Below are positions 11,901-24,800 of a stretch of DNA of 64,000 bases, piece by piece (positions within the stretch are counted from its first letter, which is position 1; each line of letters begins with the position of its first letter). The position numbers and the translations under genes are program-made. The notes below the pieces were generated by a model. The model was not told the DNA's origin and did not search any database. It saw only the letters and a program-made list of their open reading frames with translations. This DNA is from Doris montereyensis (lineage: Eukaryota; Mollusca; Gastropoda; Nudibranchia; Dorididae), in contig JAXRKP010000011.1 of assembly GCA_037039925.1 (NCBI GenBank), positions 179,501 through 243,500 on the forward strand, read 5' to 3'.

Positions 11901-13425
11901 TTACTTACAATTTACAATAGCAGATGGCAAATGGGTAAGCCTATCACTACCACTAGCTACTGGGCTTATTTACGTGTAAAGCAAAGTGAGCTTTAATCTA
12001 TAATAAGTTTTCGTCTTTCAAGCCAAACATATTGTTAAAGATAGATGGATTTATAGTCTGTATCCTCGCACAAGTGCAGGCTCACAGACAGTTCATCATT
12101 TATCCCCCAGTAAGCCTTTTCATTCAAAATCCTTCTCAACTCCCGGAGGAGCATACAATGCACAAGCCTGTTAGGCTTTTCGTACTGACACTCTGACAAG
12201 ATCTTTCTCTACCTGAGTTAAGTGAGGAAAGTGAAGTGAAATACCTTTCCTAAGAGTACGATGTGGGAAAAACAAGCTCACAACACTATGGTTCAGCTAC
12301 GATGCCTCAACGTTGTCAATTACATTGGGATGAGACATGGCAGAAGTAGAAATTCTTATTTATGTTTATGCATTTTGCTTATTATGACAGACCACAATTG
12401 TGTAAATGAAATAATCTAACGGGTTCTCACGGTTTTAATTTAAATCAATTTGAATGTGTGCGCTAGAATATGGAACAAAACGATTCAGGGAAGGTAATTT
12501 TATGTTCTACATGTAAATATTTCTATGATTAGATTTGGATATATATGGTGGCAATGGCATATTAATATTGTATTTGGGTAATTGAAAAACATAAATTTAA
12601 TGGGAAATATTTGGATGGTGATGATGAGACAGTTCAATTTATTTGGCTTTTTGTTTCATTTCCAGATACAAGCGATGGGTTTCCCTTTCAGGACATATTG
12701 AGAAAGATACTATTGAATTATTACAGCCCAAATGTGGCTATATCTATTCAGTGGCCCAATTTGAATCAGAGAGGAGTACGTCTCAATCTCGTAGAGATGA
12801 CATGACACACATGAAAGAAGAAGAGCAGAATGGAAGTTACAGCAACAAGAAGGATGTTGATCTTCTGCCCGTCATGAAAAGTGTGGAAGGAACATACATT
12901 ACATACAGTGAGGTACCTAAAAGGAAATATCCTGAGGGAGCAACTCCGGCAGAAATAACCAAATACAGTATGGATTCCTCGTATGCTCTGGATTTGCTTC
13001 TAAATCAACAGTATCATAATGACAGTCAGAAAATCCTTGGAGAAGTCCAGTTTGCATTTGTCTGCTTCTTGATTGGACAGAATTATGATTCATTTGAGCA
13101 GTGGAAAAAAGTTAGTGCACTTGTTATGTACAAGTGGAGCAGCCATTTTGAAATATCCCAAAACTTTTCTTGGTTTCATTTCAGTGATGCATTTTCAAAT
13201 TCAGGAAATTCCATCCGATTTTTTTGTTGACATTGTCACAAGTCAAAACTTTTTAACTGTAACTTTGCACGAATTATTCGAAAATATTTTATGTGAAGAC
13301 AATGGTATTGACTCCAAACTCAAAAAAGGGCATTGAGCTTTAGAAAGCATTTGACTGAAAAGTTTAAATGGGACTTTACAGCCGATTCAGATGATTGCTC
13401 TCCTGTTGTTGTTGAGGTTTCTTAG
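5962..13425 (+). CDS. AAR2: AAR2 splicing factor (U5 snRNP assembly), 4 coding exons
   Basis: Coding exons are 5962-6126, 6947-7047, 10947-11043 and 12666-13425, all with GT-AG borders and matching phases, for about 373 residues (human AAR2 has 384). The ATG lies two bases after an acceptor (AG at 5959-5960), so an unlocated 5' untranslated exon is expected. Family blocks in order: start [89 protein letters not shown]; stop after SPVVVEVS. In yeast and humans AAR2 binds Prp8 in a cytoplasmic/nuclear U5 snRNP precursor and keeps Brr2 off until maturation. The frame breaks near 5995-6003, in the A-run 13105-13110 (one A too many) and in 13322-13327 (one A too few). Introns are retained, so this is not a processed pseudogene, and assembly error is the likelier cause. 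Confidence 0.93.
6127..6660 (+). other. AAR2 intron 1, 5' part
   Basis: The donor GTATGT is at 6127. There is AT-rich sequence and no nested gene was seen. Confidence 0.6.
6661..6946 (+). repeat. tandem array of the AAR2 exon-2 3' splice site
   Basis: About eight degenerate copies of a 36-47 bp unit, each containing 'cttttcacagattg' or close to it, begin near 6661, 6697, 6734, 6770, 6807, 6851, 6890 and 6937. The last copy's 'tcacag|attg' is the functional acceptor and first four bases of exon 2. The earlier copies therefore look like acceptor decoys inside intron 1. Confidence 0.85.
7317..7465 (+). mobile_element. possible piggyBac-like terminus
   Basis: TTAA (7317-7320) is followed by CCCTTTTCAGGCGGG, then three direct repeats of about 55 bp starting at 7331, 7386 and 7441 (gcgggtcccatatatttaca, the same with one change, and gcaggtcctgtataactgca). 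TTAA plus a CCCT-type end with subterminal repeats is the piggyBac pattern. The only candidate right end, 'aagggttaa' near 9468, matches poorly. No transposase is present. It lies in AAR2 intron 2. Confidence 0.35.
7466..8329. other. AAR2 intron 2, unassigned
   Basis: No nested gene was recognised. The sequence may be the interior of a degenerate transposon beginning at 7317. Confidence 0.4.
8330..8735 (+). mobile_element. dispersed repeat family E, copy 1
   Basis: This is matched in order by 55990-56390: 'cacttgtgaaagcaa', 'catcattttatttag', 'cattgaaactc' and the 'cagccag' block. It ends beside a C-run at 8719-8734 and lies in AAR2 intron 2. Confidence 0.6.
8736..10946. other. AAR2 intron 2, remainder
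   Basis: A CT-rich low-complexity tract runs to about 8900, and the rest is AT-rich without recognised content. The acceptor preceding exon 3 is at 10945-10946. The long Ser/Leu open frame over 8684-9097 is a by-product of the pyrimidine tract. Confidence 0.5.
11281..11860 (+). mobile_element. single-arm copy of the foldback element
   Basis: It starts with a G-run (11282-11290) and then follows the left arm of the 27746-29862 palindrome over more than 500 bp. Shared segments include 'ttcattcccttgacattc', 'gttgtaccataaaag' and 'gggatctggagcagttgaaa'. No inverted partner arm was seen here. It lies in AAR2 intron 3. Confidence 0.75.
11861..12665. other. AAR2 intron 3, 3' part
   Basis: AT-rich with no nested gene recognised. 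It ends with the acceptor of the last coding exon (AG at 12664-12665). Confidence 0.5.
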
Positions 13426-13776
13426 TTTCATTCAAACTTCTTTGTTGTTGTTGAGATGTCAGTATGTCATTATGATTATGATATTTCCCTACCAGAAGAT
13501 ATGTCTAAATCCTTTAACTATCGTTGTAGTGTCTGTTTCATTCAAATTAAGGTATTTTTACATTAAGATCCTTTATCTTACTTTTCAACAGACATATGTA
13601 TTCATCCCTCCATTATATTTTCACATCCATTTACATTAAAAAATGCAACCAAAGACATCTATTGCTTTTCAGTATTCTATTTCTGTGTTCTTTTGTCATT
13701 GCCACAGTTATGAATTTATGCTGATCTTTAGATATCTCCATTCTTTGCTTTTCAGTTATAACAAAAGATTTATTGA

Positions 13777-13782
13777 AATAAA
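13777..13782 (+). promoter_or_regulatory. AAR2 poly(A) signal
   Basis: Canonical AATAAA, 352 bases after the AAR2 stop, with a GU/A-rich context. The LINE starts about 50 bases further on. Confidence 0.6.
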
Positions 13783-13833
13783 TGGTTAAAAAACCAAACC
13801 AAATGAAGTGCTTCTACTGAACTAATCCCTCCC

Positions 13834-15165
13834 CCTATAGAGAGAGATCACTACTTAGCGTACCAGGAAAAAGTATATGCCAGGATACTGGAAATGAGAC
13901 TAAGGAAAAGAGTAGAGGATCAGATTGAAGAACATCAGTGTGGATTTAGACCATGTAGAAGTGTACAAGACCACATATTTACAATTTCAATTAGACAAAA
14001 AATAGAAAAATTCCTTGAGAGAAACATCAACTTGCACCTGTGTTTCATTGACTTAGAAAAGACATTTGACACTGTGAGGAGGAACGAACTATGACATTCC
14101 TTAAAAGAACATAATGTAGAGTAAAATTTAATAGAAGCCATTAAAAGCATTTATAATAAACCAACACAAAATGTGCAGTAAGAGTAGCTGGAAACGTATC
14201 GAAAGTATTTGACATAGATATAGGAGTAAGACAGGGTTGTATCCTTAGTCCTCTTTTGTTTATCACATTTATGGATTCAGTCGCAAAGGCATCCTCAAAG
14301 ATGAAGGAAATGAATATAGGTATGTGGAAACTCAAACCTGTAAATGTATCAATGCTTTCATTTGCTGATGATTTAGTTCTGTTTGGAAAAACAGAAAGTG
14401 ACCTTCAGTCGAATATCAACAAGATGGATAATGAACTTAATAAAAGAGGAATGAGAGTAAATGCAAAGAAAACCAAAACAATGCAAGTAACTAGGGAAGC
14501 TAAAACACAAAATCTTAAATTCGGCAGGGAGAATTTAGAACATGTTCAAAGCTACAATTACCTAGGAGTAATGATTATCTCAGAGGGACAACTAAGAGAA
14601 GAAATGAGCCAGAGAATCCAAAAGGCAATGACAATATAAAACTAAAACCATCTAGAAAAGGCATTTATAGGTAAACAAGAATTGTCAACAAAAACCAAAA
14701 TGGCAATATACAACACAGTTTATTGTCCTACCCTCCTCTATGGCAGCAAAATCTGGACCTCAAACAGTAGGGAATACAGTAGAGTACAAGCAGCTAAAAT
14801 GAAATATCTAAGAGTAGTAAGGAAAACTAAATGAGACAAAATCAGAAACACAACAATAAGAGATCAAACCAATGCAGATGGCATAAAAACTAAGATAGAA
14901 ATAATCAACTGAGATGGTTTGGGCATGTAAACAGAATGAATGACAATAGACTAGCTAAATCAGTATACTTTGCTAAAACCAAAAGGCAGACCTCGGAGAA
15001 AGTGGGAAGAAGATATAAAAGAGGCATTAAAGGAAAGAAATTTAACTTTCATTGAAGGAAATAGAAAATACCAGGACAGGGCTGCCTCGAGAAAGATCAT
15101 TTCGGGCATCTGAACCCATGCACCAGAAGGAAGAATATGAAATGATTAAGAAAGAAAGAAAGTAA
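13834..15165 (+). mobile_element. RTE-like LINE, 5'-truncated and degraded
   Basis: Fragments of reverse transcriptase read in order: GFRPCRSVQDHIF, CFIDLEKTFDTV, a GVRQGCILSPLLF block, SFADDLVLFG (catalytic Asp-Asp), then the C-terminal CPTLLYGS block. Several stops and frameshifts break it. The 3' end is an AAAG/GAAA run (about 15145-15163), as in the 58-kb copy. The endonuclease part is missing. It sits about 50 bases past the AAR2 poly(A) signal. Confidence 0.9.
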
Positions 15166-17295
15166 TACAAAAACACTAATAGTAATAATGCCTGTAAGTT
15201 TTCTTCACTGAGGCTCCTTGTCTCGGAAAAGACGAGAGTGTAATTTGAGAAGCTTCTCTCTGCATCAGATGAGTTCAGACATGTATTTTCTAATTTCTAG
15301 TACATTTTGCCCATCTTACTACATTTTACTACATCTTGCTGACACTGTTCCAAAAGACTGTTAGATCAAGTCGACCTAGACACCCCCAAACACCTTTATA
15401 GCCCTTGGACTCCAATTTTTCTGTATTTCTCACTAATCTCACCTGTGCTGTGACCTCAGGCTAGAACTATACTAGTAACAGTAACTGTGTTTCATGGCTC
15501 AAGCTTGATGGCTGTGTTGCACCGTAAAATGTGATCATAAACGGACTTTGCGCTGCACATTATGTGGTAAACAGATAGATACATGGATAAAATATAGACA
15601 GATAGAAAGATACATGTAGATAGATATTTGTGCTATCACATCTCGATTACAATCATTTCCATCACTTGTCATAAATGGCTTTTCTTGACTGGACAACTAG
15701 TGTAAGTTGTTGGTCGTTAATTGATGACATGATTGTTTATACAATCAATATCTTGTTAATGCAGAGATGGACCTGTCGAGTAAAAATGAAAGTACGAAAA
15801 TGAAGTGATGAAACCAGGAAATATTAAAGTCCTCCGTTCAATTTTCCTCTCCTTGTCTTAAAGACAAAAGAAAAGAAATAAAATTGAAAAAAATACCCCA
15901 TTTTTTTCAAATCTTTAATTTTAATATTACATTTTAATAAAAACATTCTCTTTAAAAAAGGTAACTTTGAAAAAGAAGAAAGAAACACCCAAATAGACCT
16001 TGCCGAAACAAAATCATAAGCATGGCCTGGAGTTAGTCTATGGCACATAGGTCTATATCCATTCTCGTGTTCAATATGGGAATATGATCAAAATTAAGTC
16101 AAAGTCAAAACAAATAAAGCCAAGGAGAAACCATTGCCAGAATCATTTTCAACCTTGCAATTCTTTATTTTTATGAAGAAGCATTCAAATTACAAATTGT
16201 CATGTATAAAGCATAATTATTAACCTCTATAATTTGAACCACTGCCATTAGGTTCTGTTGTGTTTCGTTTGAGAATCATAAACACTTCTGACAATTGCCA
16301 GGGCCAGTGACTATATGCATTTTCCTACAATTACTACATGTGTACATGTATTGTTATTCATCTCATTACAATTTAATTACATGTATTAATTAATTTTCAG
16401 TGATAACTTTTTTCTCTTAATAATTAAAATACTGAATAGTGGATTACAGATTGCTTAGCAAATAAAGCATACTAGACATTGGTTCATAGACTGGTGACTC
16501 TCTGGGACAATGATATCACTCAAATCTTTCTCACAAAATGTAATACTAATACTAGTAATACTACTAATAGTAATACAGTTTTGTATAATTATAGGCTATT
16601 CCATTTCTTGTAGTCTTGTACATTTCACTTTAATGGAACATCTGTAAAAATTTGTGTGAACATGACTTGATATTATTAACATTAACTAGCATTTTCTAGT
16701 GATATTTCTAATGAGGTAAGCCAATTTTGAGTTTTAATGACTAAGTTCAATAGGTTAAAAGGTTTTAAAATGTACAAAATTGAAAATCCTGGGTCCTGAA
16801 GAAAGAAAATTATGACGTTCAATAATTCATCAAATGATAACAAAGATATTCATTTAAACTAAACACTGTACTCAGAGACAGAGTAATTTAATTTGAGACC
16901 ACATTTGAGTATTCAAAAATTAATCATCACATAATTTTATCACATAAAGATTAAGAAGCAATAATGTCTAAAGGCAATAATCCTTGCCACCTCCCCTCTG
17001 CACACATCAACACCCCGAAACAATATATCCCAACCCCACACCCTCTGATGGGAACAAAAAATAAATGAAAGAGCTCTCCCCAAACAACAGTAGTATATTA
17101 GCAGCATAATTCCTTAGCCTAGAGGGAAATAATCTCTCCCCCTCTCTGCTGGCAGTTGGCAGCAATACTATACTCTATAATAATTGAATTAGACAGTTAT
17201 TATAGAAGTGAAGAAGACAGGGAGAGGGATACAGGAAAGGAAAGAGGTAGACTAGAGCGGAAAATTGCCCATCACAGGATTTGTTTATTTGATTT
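15166..17295. other. intergenic between convergent genes
   Basis: No gene was recognised. A GATA-like tetranucleotide stretch lies near 15565-15630, and AT-rich sequence surrounds it. Confidence 0.5.
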
Positions 17296-17299
17296 GATT

Positions 17300-17465
17300 T
17301 ATCCACATCCACAATTAAGGTGATCTCAAGAGTTTTTGTTTTTTTTTAATTTTGCCCAGACTGCCTTGTAAACAGCCAGGGGATCTTTAACGTACGCATA
17401 GTGTTGTGATCTGCACACGGGACCTTCTTTTTATTGTCCGTCTCCGATGGGACTAAGACCACTGA
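17300..17465 (-). mobile_element. SINE family A, 3' part
   Basis: In reverse orientation it carries the conserved tail seen at 37078-37205 and 61880-62010: 'agtcccatcggagacgg', then 'gatcacaacactctgtgc'-like sequence and 'ttaaagatc'. The tRNA-derived head is absent. Confidence 0.7.
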
Positions 17466-18892
17466 GAGTCATGAGAGCCATTTTGACTAAAAACTCATAA
17501 CTCTGAATGCATTTCATTCTGTAAAATGCACACAAATATTCGTTTAGACTCAATTTGTACTTTTACAGAAACATAGCTGACAATATTATAGTCTGAAGGA
17601 TCATATCTTACAATTACAACGTGCAGGCTGATAAGTAATGCACATACCTGAATAACTCAAAAACTATTCAAAGGAATGAATCAAATATATATCAAATTAA
17701 AGATCAGTCAATGCTCTTTACAGTAATCTAGCTGTTTCAAGATATTACCCCATTTTCTACTGATGTATGCATGCATAAAGAAAATATCATGTTTGATTAT
17801 CGCGTTGGTGTTAGAATCAATTTCCTGCAAGAAAGTAGGTGCATCTTGAAACCTTCTCATGAGTAATAAATATGCCTACAAGCTAAGTTAATGTTATTGT
17901 TATTTTGTCAGACTTTAGAGAGCAGAAAAGGAAAGTAACATTAGTAACAAATATGTCTCAACAGCAGAAGGAGTTATCAGACATTGTGCAAACAGCCATA
18001 TTCACAAAGGTAAAAGGAGCCAACATTATGAAACAAATAACATTTAACATCAGCAAGAGCAACGGAACAAGAACATTGCAGAAATAACCTTTTGTAGGTG
18101 TTAAATGGAAACAATTTTTGTTGTTGATGAAAGCACCATTTATGATTGGTATCTAGACATTAAATTCACTCTTTTTTCTTGCCTACCGGTACAATTGCAG
18201 TGTGATGAAATGTCACCACTGCCATGCAGCATACAAGGTGGTCAGTGAGTGTTATGTATTATATTGCGTGGCTGAAAGGCAGTGACATAGATCCCTCAAC
18301 AGACACTTATAGGAAGACAGGGGATTGCTCATGTAAAGTCAAACTCTTCTTACCGGTACTAAAAAAATTTGGCTTCATGTCGTCTTGGAGCAAAAAATAT
18401 CATGGGATCTGTGCTCTATGAGCAAAATAACGGTTGCGGTATAAATCTTTGTCTTTGACATTGTGCCCTTTAGAATGAAAACAAAATTCAAATTCAAGCC
18501 CACTTTATTCAGATTGTAAAAATACAGATGTACTTCTCAGAAAATTTTTTTTAGCGACATATATAATGAAGTGATATTAAATTTTCTTTTTCATTCCATC
18601 CAAGGGCATTAGAGAATATGCATACATATGGATCTCCTGATATGGAAAAAATGACGAAAACTGATGATACACCAAAGCAAAAAGTCTTTCATTTGCAAAG
18701 ATTGTCAGATCTTACAAAATAAACGTATATAAATTATGTACTGTAACTGAATAAAATGCTAAGTATTGGAAAAGAAGCTAACTGTTCTACAAGAGCATCC
18801 TATTAACGTAAATATAAACAGCATGATAACATTGTTTGGAAACAGGATGAAATAAAACTTATTGGATAGGCCTTGCCCAAAGAGGTGAGTGT
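17466..18892. other. 3' flank / 3' UTR of BTBD2
   Basis: No separate gene was recognised. The minus-strand BTBD2 3' UTR probably occupies the right part, down to the poly(A) signal at 18504-18509. Confidence 0.45.
18504..18509 (-). promoter_or_regulatory. candidate BTBD2 poly(A) signal
   Basis: AATAAA on the minus strand, about 385 bases after the BTBD2 stop codon (18893-18895). Confidence 0.45.
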
Positions 18893-21800
18893 TCAAGTGT
18901 AGAATATTATCTCTGGAATTTGACCATCTTCAACCTGAGGTACCATTGTTGTTTCCGGCAGCATATGTGAAGTGGAATGTCACTTTTCCACTTGAAACGG
19001 ATTCATGAGTGACCTTGCGTAAACCTTTGGATCCATAATATGAATCAGGCCCCTGTAGAAGATAAGAAAGAAGTTTCAAACCAAATTCTTCAAGAGAGCC
19101 ACAGCGGAGTGAAATGGAAAAAAAGTAGTAAACAACAGTAAGTGACAACCCCGCCACAGAAGACAGAACAAACTTTCAAGGGGTGGGGCTTGCACCTTCT
19201 GACGTGGTTCCCCCACTGCTTTTGAGTTTGTGTTTTTCATTTCAGTAGATATCATGGAAGAGTAACTATCAAAATAACATATACTCATCATTCAAACTTT
19301 GTGGCATTATCCGGTTCCCATGGAAACACCCACCATCTCAAATGTCAGATTTTGTCCTAATTTTCAAACTCCATCTTCTCACTGACTTACTTATCAAATC
19401 ACTCAAAACCATGTGGATCTTTTTTCCCCATTCAATGTCTCAGATGCGACTCGAGAAAATTGAGATATTTTGGATACGTATTGTTATATGAATTAAAAAA
19501 AACAAAACAAACCACACACCATATAACATATGCAAATATCAAAGTTGTATTACCAAACTTTTTTTCTGTCTCAAAAAGTACACAAGATATTATAATTTTT
19601 ATATGGACAAAAGCAATATATGTGTATGGTACCAAATGTTACACAACTAGATGCTAGAGATGACCAAACAATAAAGTGAAAAAAATACATTTTGAGAAAA
19701 ACACCAAGATATGAAATTAAAAAGAAAATAGCACGAACAAGACGCCTCAGATGGCTTGCTTTTCTCACAGCAGCTGTCTTCCTCTTTCAACAGTCTTTGA
19801 CGTTTTTACTTATGAAAGAGAAATTAAAATCGAGGTTTAGATACGTGCACTGCTGTGAAGTCAGATGTCTGAATGACCAGCTCTTCGTTCTACTTGGACT
19901 CTTCCACTAAGATCGTGTGTGTTTACAAACACACGGATAGACATCATGTTGTCTTTCACCGTTCAGCAGAATTGACACAAATCACTGACAGAGAAATACT
20001 AGCATGCAACTTGAAAGCCAATGAGAGGCCGGTAATCATGTGGTGACTTCCTATAGTCATGTGGTTTTGTAGGTAACTGTGTAGCATGGAATTTATGAAA
20101 GCATGTTCCCTCCTCAGATATACACCAAATTTTCCATTCTCTCATACTATTCTCGGACCTTGAAATTGGCAAGTATGTTGTTGATAGCCAGACATTAATA
20201 CCAGATTGGCTGTTTACTATCGCAAAATATGGGTTTTTCAGTGCCATGTTTATCTTTTCACTCAATTTTAGAGGAATATACCCCTAAGTTTTGACTAATT
20301 CTCTCTATCCTCACCTATAAAACATTCTGTAAAAAATAATTTATACATCTTATGAACATATCTGTGCCATTACTACACTTATATAAATGATCATTCTCCC
20401 CAGACATCCCCCCCCTTAAGTTTAGGTTTACTCTCATACTCATCAAAGAAACACATTCCAATATACATTGTATAAAGCATAATCATTTATCTAATTATAG
20501 TAATCAACTCTTTTCAAGAATGTTATGAAGTATCCAAAAGTGGAGTTTTTTAGCGGATGGATGAAGTTTAATTCAGTCTTGTTTCCGTTTATCAGTAATT
20601 TTACTCCATGTATCATAGATGAAGAGGGTTGTACAGAAAATACAAGCTTTCAAACATACACAATTTCTCTTGACCCTCAATTACCTAAATTTTAGAAAAA
20701 TATCTTTCAAAAGGTAAAATAAACATCTGATTCTGATTAACATGCGTTCAGAGTAAATTATGGGACCAAATGGAAGAAGCGAGTTGAACTCTGCACATAG
20801 GAATAGGATACTTTTTTTATGAAGATATATTTCTACTTAACTTTAACAGCTAAAATAAAATCTGCTATTTCTTTTCTAAAGCATGACAGATGCATTTTCA
20901 CAACTAAAAATTCGTCTTAGCACAGACATCCAGAGCTGCCAACTCCATGAACAGAAAAATTGGGAGATTGCTTGCCAAAAAACGAAAAATATATGGGGGG
21001 AAAAAAAGTAAACAATTTGAAATTTATAAACAAAAGTAATATCATATGAAAAAGAGAAACAAAAAACAAATAAAAAAACAACTAAAGGAGTGTACAACTT
21101 TTTTTTTAAAAGACGTACAATCTAAAAAAAAGCCTACAAATCCACTTTTTTTTTTAGCAGTAGGCAACAATGGACATTCACTAAAACAGACCATAAGGGC
21201 ATTACCTTTAAAGTTGCACAAGCAATGTAGCTTGTATTTGGAAAAATTTCCACAGGTTCTTTAAACATAACACGAAAAGTTGACGTGGATCCATCACACT
21301 GAAATGTTGGATCATTGCTACCCATTACCTTAGTACTGTCCATATGTATAATCTGTGAGAAAAAACCACATCACTTTAGCATTTTGGTTCAATATATGTT
21401 AAATATTACAGATTATCTAAAACATTGGTACCCTAAATACAATATTTAAAAAAGATACAAATCAACCCTCCCTCTGTGCAAAAAAAAAAAATCCAACAAG
21501 CAAACACACCATCTTTCATAAAAAGCAAAATGCAACACACATTCCTTGCTTTAAAAGAAATTGAAGATTCTTTCCTTTTTCAACTTGTCAGCTTTGTCAA
21601 ATTCTTTTATCATGTGGTGATACTGAGTAATAGTGAATTAGAAACTTAACTTTATTTTTAGCAGTGTCAAGGTTATGAAAGAACACATTTGTAATGAAAA
21701 CCACATTGAAATCTGTGTCCTTAATCAAAGTAAAATCACTTTCTTGCCACAAAACATTGCAAACAACAAAATCACCAGCAACAAGATTTGCCCCATTCAC

Positions 21801-24800
21801 TTCCCAAACCCCTCACTCTCCCAACACACACACACACACACATATATAAATTAATCTTCTCCCCTCCTAACACACATACACAAATAAATTAATCTTTCCC
21901 CTCCCAATACATACAAAAACAAATCAACCTCCTCCATCCAAACACGTGCACATATAAATCAATTTTCCCTATCCTAACACGCACACAAATAAATTAATCT
22001 TACCCCTCCCAACACACACAAAATAAATCAATCTTCCCCCTCCCAAACTCACACACAAGTAAATCAATCTTACCCCTCCCAACACACACACACAAGTAAA
22101 TCAATCTTACCCCTCCCAACACACACACACACAAGTAAATCAATATTACTCCTCCTAACACATGTACAAGTAAATCAATCTTACCCATCCCAACACATGT
22201 ACAAGTAAATCAATCTTACCCCTCCCAATACATGCACAAGTAAATCAATCTTACCCCTCCCAATACATGCACAAGTAAATCAATCTTGACCCTCCCAACA
22301 CATGCACAAGTAAATCAATTTTACCCCTCCCAACACATGTACAAGTAAATCAATCTTGACCCATCCCAACACATGCACAAGTAAATCAATCTTACCCATC
22401 CCAACACATGTACAAGTAAATCAATTTTACCCCTCCCAACACATGTACAAGTAAATCAATTTTTACCATGCAAGTAAATCCTCCCAACACATGTACAAGT
22501 AAATAAATCAATCAATCTTATCCCAACCATCCCAACACATGCACAAGTAAATCAATCTTACCCCTCCCAACACATGCACAAGTAAATCAATCTTACCCAT
22601 CCCAACACATGTACAAGTAAATCAATCTTACCCCTCCCAACACATGTATAAGTAAATCAATTTTACCCCTCCCAATACATGTACAAGTAAATCAATTTTA
22701 CCCCTCCCAACACATGTACAAGTAAATCAATTTTACATCCCTCCCAACACATGTACAAGTAAATCAATCTTACCCCTCCCAACACATGTACAAGTAAATC
22801 AATCTTACCCATCCCAACACATGTACAAGTAAATCAATCTTACCCCTCCCAACACATGTACAAGTAAATCAATCTTACCCCTCCCAACACATGTACAAGT
22901 AAATCAATCTACTCCTCCCAACACACACACACAAACAAATTAATCTCCTTGACAACACTCTTCCCTGGACACCCCCCCCCTACTCCTACCATGTTTCCAT
23001 CCAATAAAATTATCGCCTATATTACAGGGTGTCCAGCACAAAGTCAACTGAAAATTTCCTACCTCAACACAAAAAAATCCTACCTAGGAAATGAAATACT
23101 ACTGACGCTAGAAACAGGGAACAGCGCCTCTTATTTTGCCATCACATGTTTTCACATTGACTTTCTTCACCCTGTCCCCTTCCCCACCTCTATTCTGCAA
23201 TCAGGCCGTGCGTGCACGATATCCCTTCCTTCATTCTTACTAAACACTCGCATTTGTCTTTCGGTCATCCGCAAACTCCCGACTCTCCATATATACTCTC
23301 TCTCTAATACTAATACACACATGCGCGATTGGTGCATTAAACACACATAAACATTCTGTCTAGCCTTCTTATACACACACGTGCGCGATCGGACTTAAAA
23401 TATGCACATTGCCCTCTGTTTCTCTCCCTTTGACACGAACCATACAACAACGTGCGCGATCAGCTTTTAAACACATGGCGTTCTTAATCTCTCCGGAGTA
23501 AAAGTTAAATTGAAGAAAGGAGGCTGGACCGTAGATATTGTGGTATTGCAGAGGCGCTAAAACTAAAGAACGTATTGAAAGCTTTGTGTCGAAATCCGAT
23601 ATTAATTCCCCGGGCAACTTTACAATTTTAAAGAAGGTATCGGAATCGTTTAGTTTCAACATGAAAGAATCGCCAAACAGCAAAGCATGCACGACCGAAA
23701 ATGGATGACAAAATGATCATTAGTCGTCCATGATCTTATTCACATTGTCCTATTTATGAGTCGATAATTGTTCATGTCTACTTCGATTTCCCTGATTTTC
23801 CCTCAATACATCATTTCCTCTGGTATTTTTCTCGACCAGGAAACAATTTTTTCGTTTTCAAGGATTTCCCTGATGCATGAAAACCCTGTTTCTACTACCT
23901 GAGCCCCATTTCCTACTTGTTTTCCTACCCAAGACATCAATTTCCGACCATTTCAGACCTGAGTATGAAAAATCCACATTTACGACTTGCTGGACACCCT
24001 GATATTAAATTGAGATGAGGGCATACAGAAGTTAATAAAAATATATTATATTCAACAATTTTAAGATTTTCAAAGAGTTATAATTAAATTTCTTTTGACT
24101 CCTAGGGTCTGAAGAAATGTAAATTCTGTCCGTACCTGGATGTTAACAGCATACTCAGTGGGCCCATGAATGCTTCCATACAAGCCAAAACCAACAACAA
24201 AAATCCTTCTGTTTACCATAAACCTGAAAGTAATAACAGTACAGATGACCAAACTAAATGACATGCAAAACGTCTTGCACACCTAGTTAAAAGCATTATG
24301 GCGAACATGAACATTTTAAAAAGATATAAACATTCAAAATGGCCACTATGGCAATGCTTCATGTGTTGTACTATCATTGTTGGCTCTCATTCCTTGTAGA
24401 ACTAAGAGGTGTAAAGAATGTTTCCTATTCACCTTCAATCAACGAGTCTCTAGAAAAACAAAGCCAAGAAGCAAATGCCAAGCCTCTCTCAAAGGCAAGA
24501 TTTACTGAAGTCTTTCTCATTTATAGAATATATTCAATATGATGGAACATATATTTCAATTAATGTTGGGTTATTTTCTTTAATATAAACATTTCTGTAA
24601 TTCTAATCTTCTTCTCTGCTTCTTAAACTGGCATCAGGAGAGTGGGGGTGGGGGATGGGGTGGGAGGTGGTGGTGTAACGAACAACTGATTGACCAGTAC
24701 TATCAGTTGTCAAAGAGATGCAAGAGGCTGACATTGGCAACTTAACAACTTCACTGAGATTATCGATTAATCCTAATTTCAACCATTTTACAGTTTCATC

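Noticed and set aside
5962..13425. AAR2 as a processed pseudogene
   Set aside because: All introns with good splice sites and matching phases are present, and breaks are single bases, two of the three in A-runs.
21820..22925. CRISPR-like direct repeats
   Set aside because: Units abut without unique spacers, the DNA is eukaryotic and lies in an intron; it is a minisatellite.
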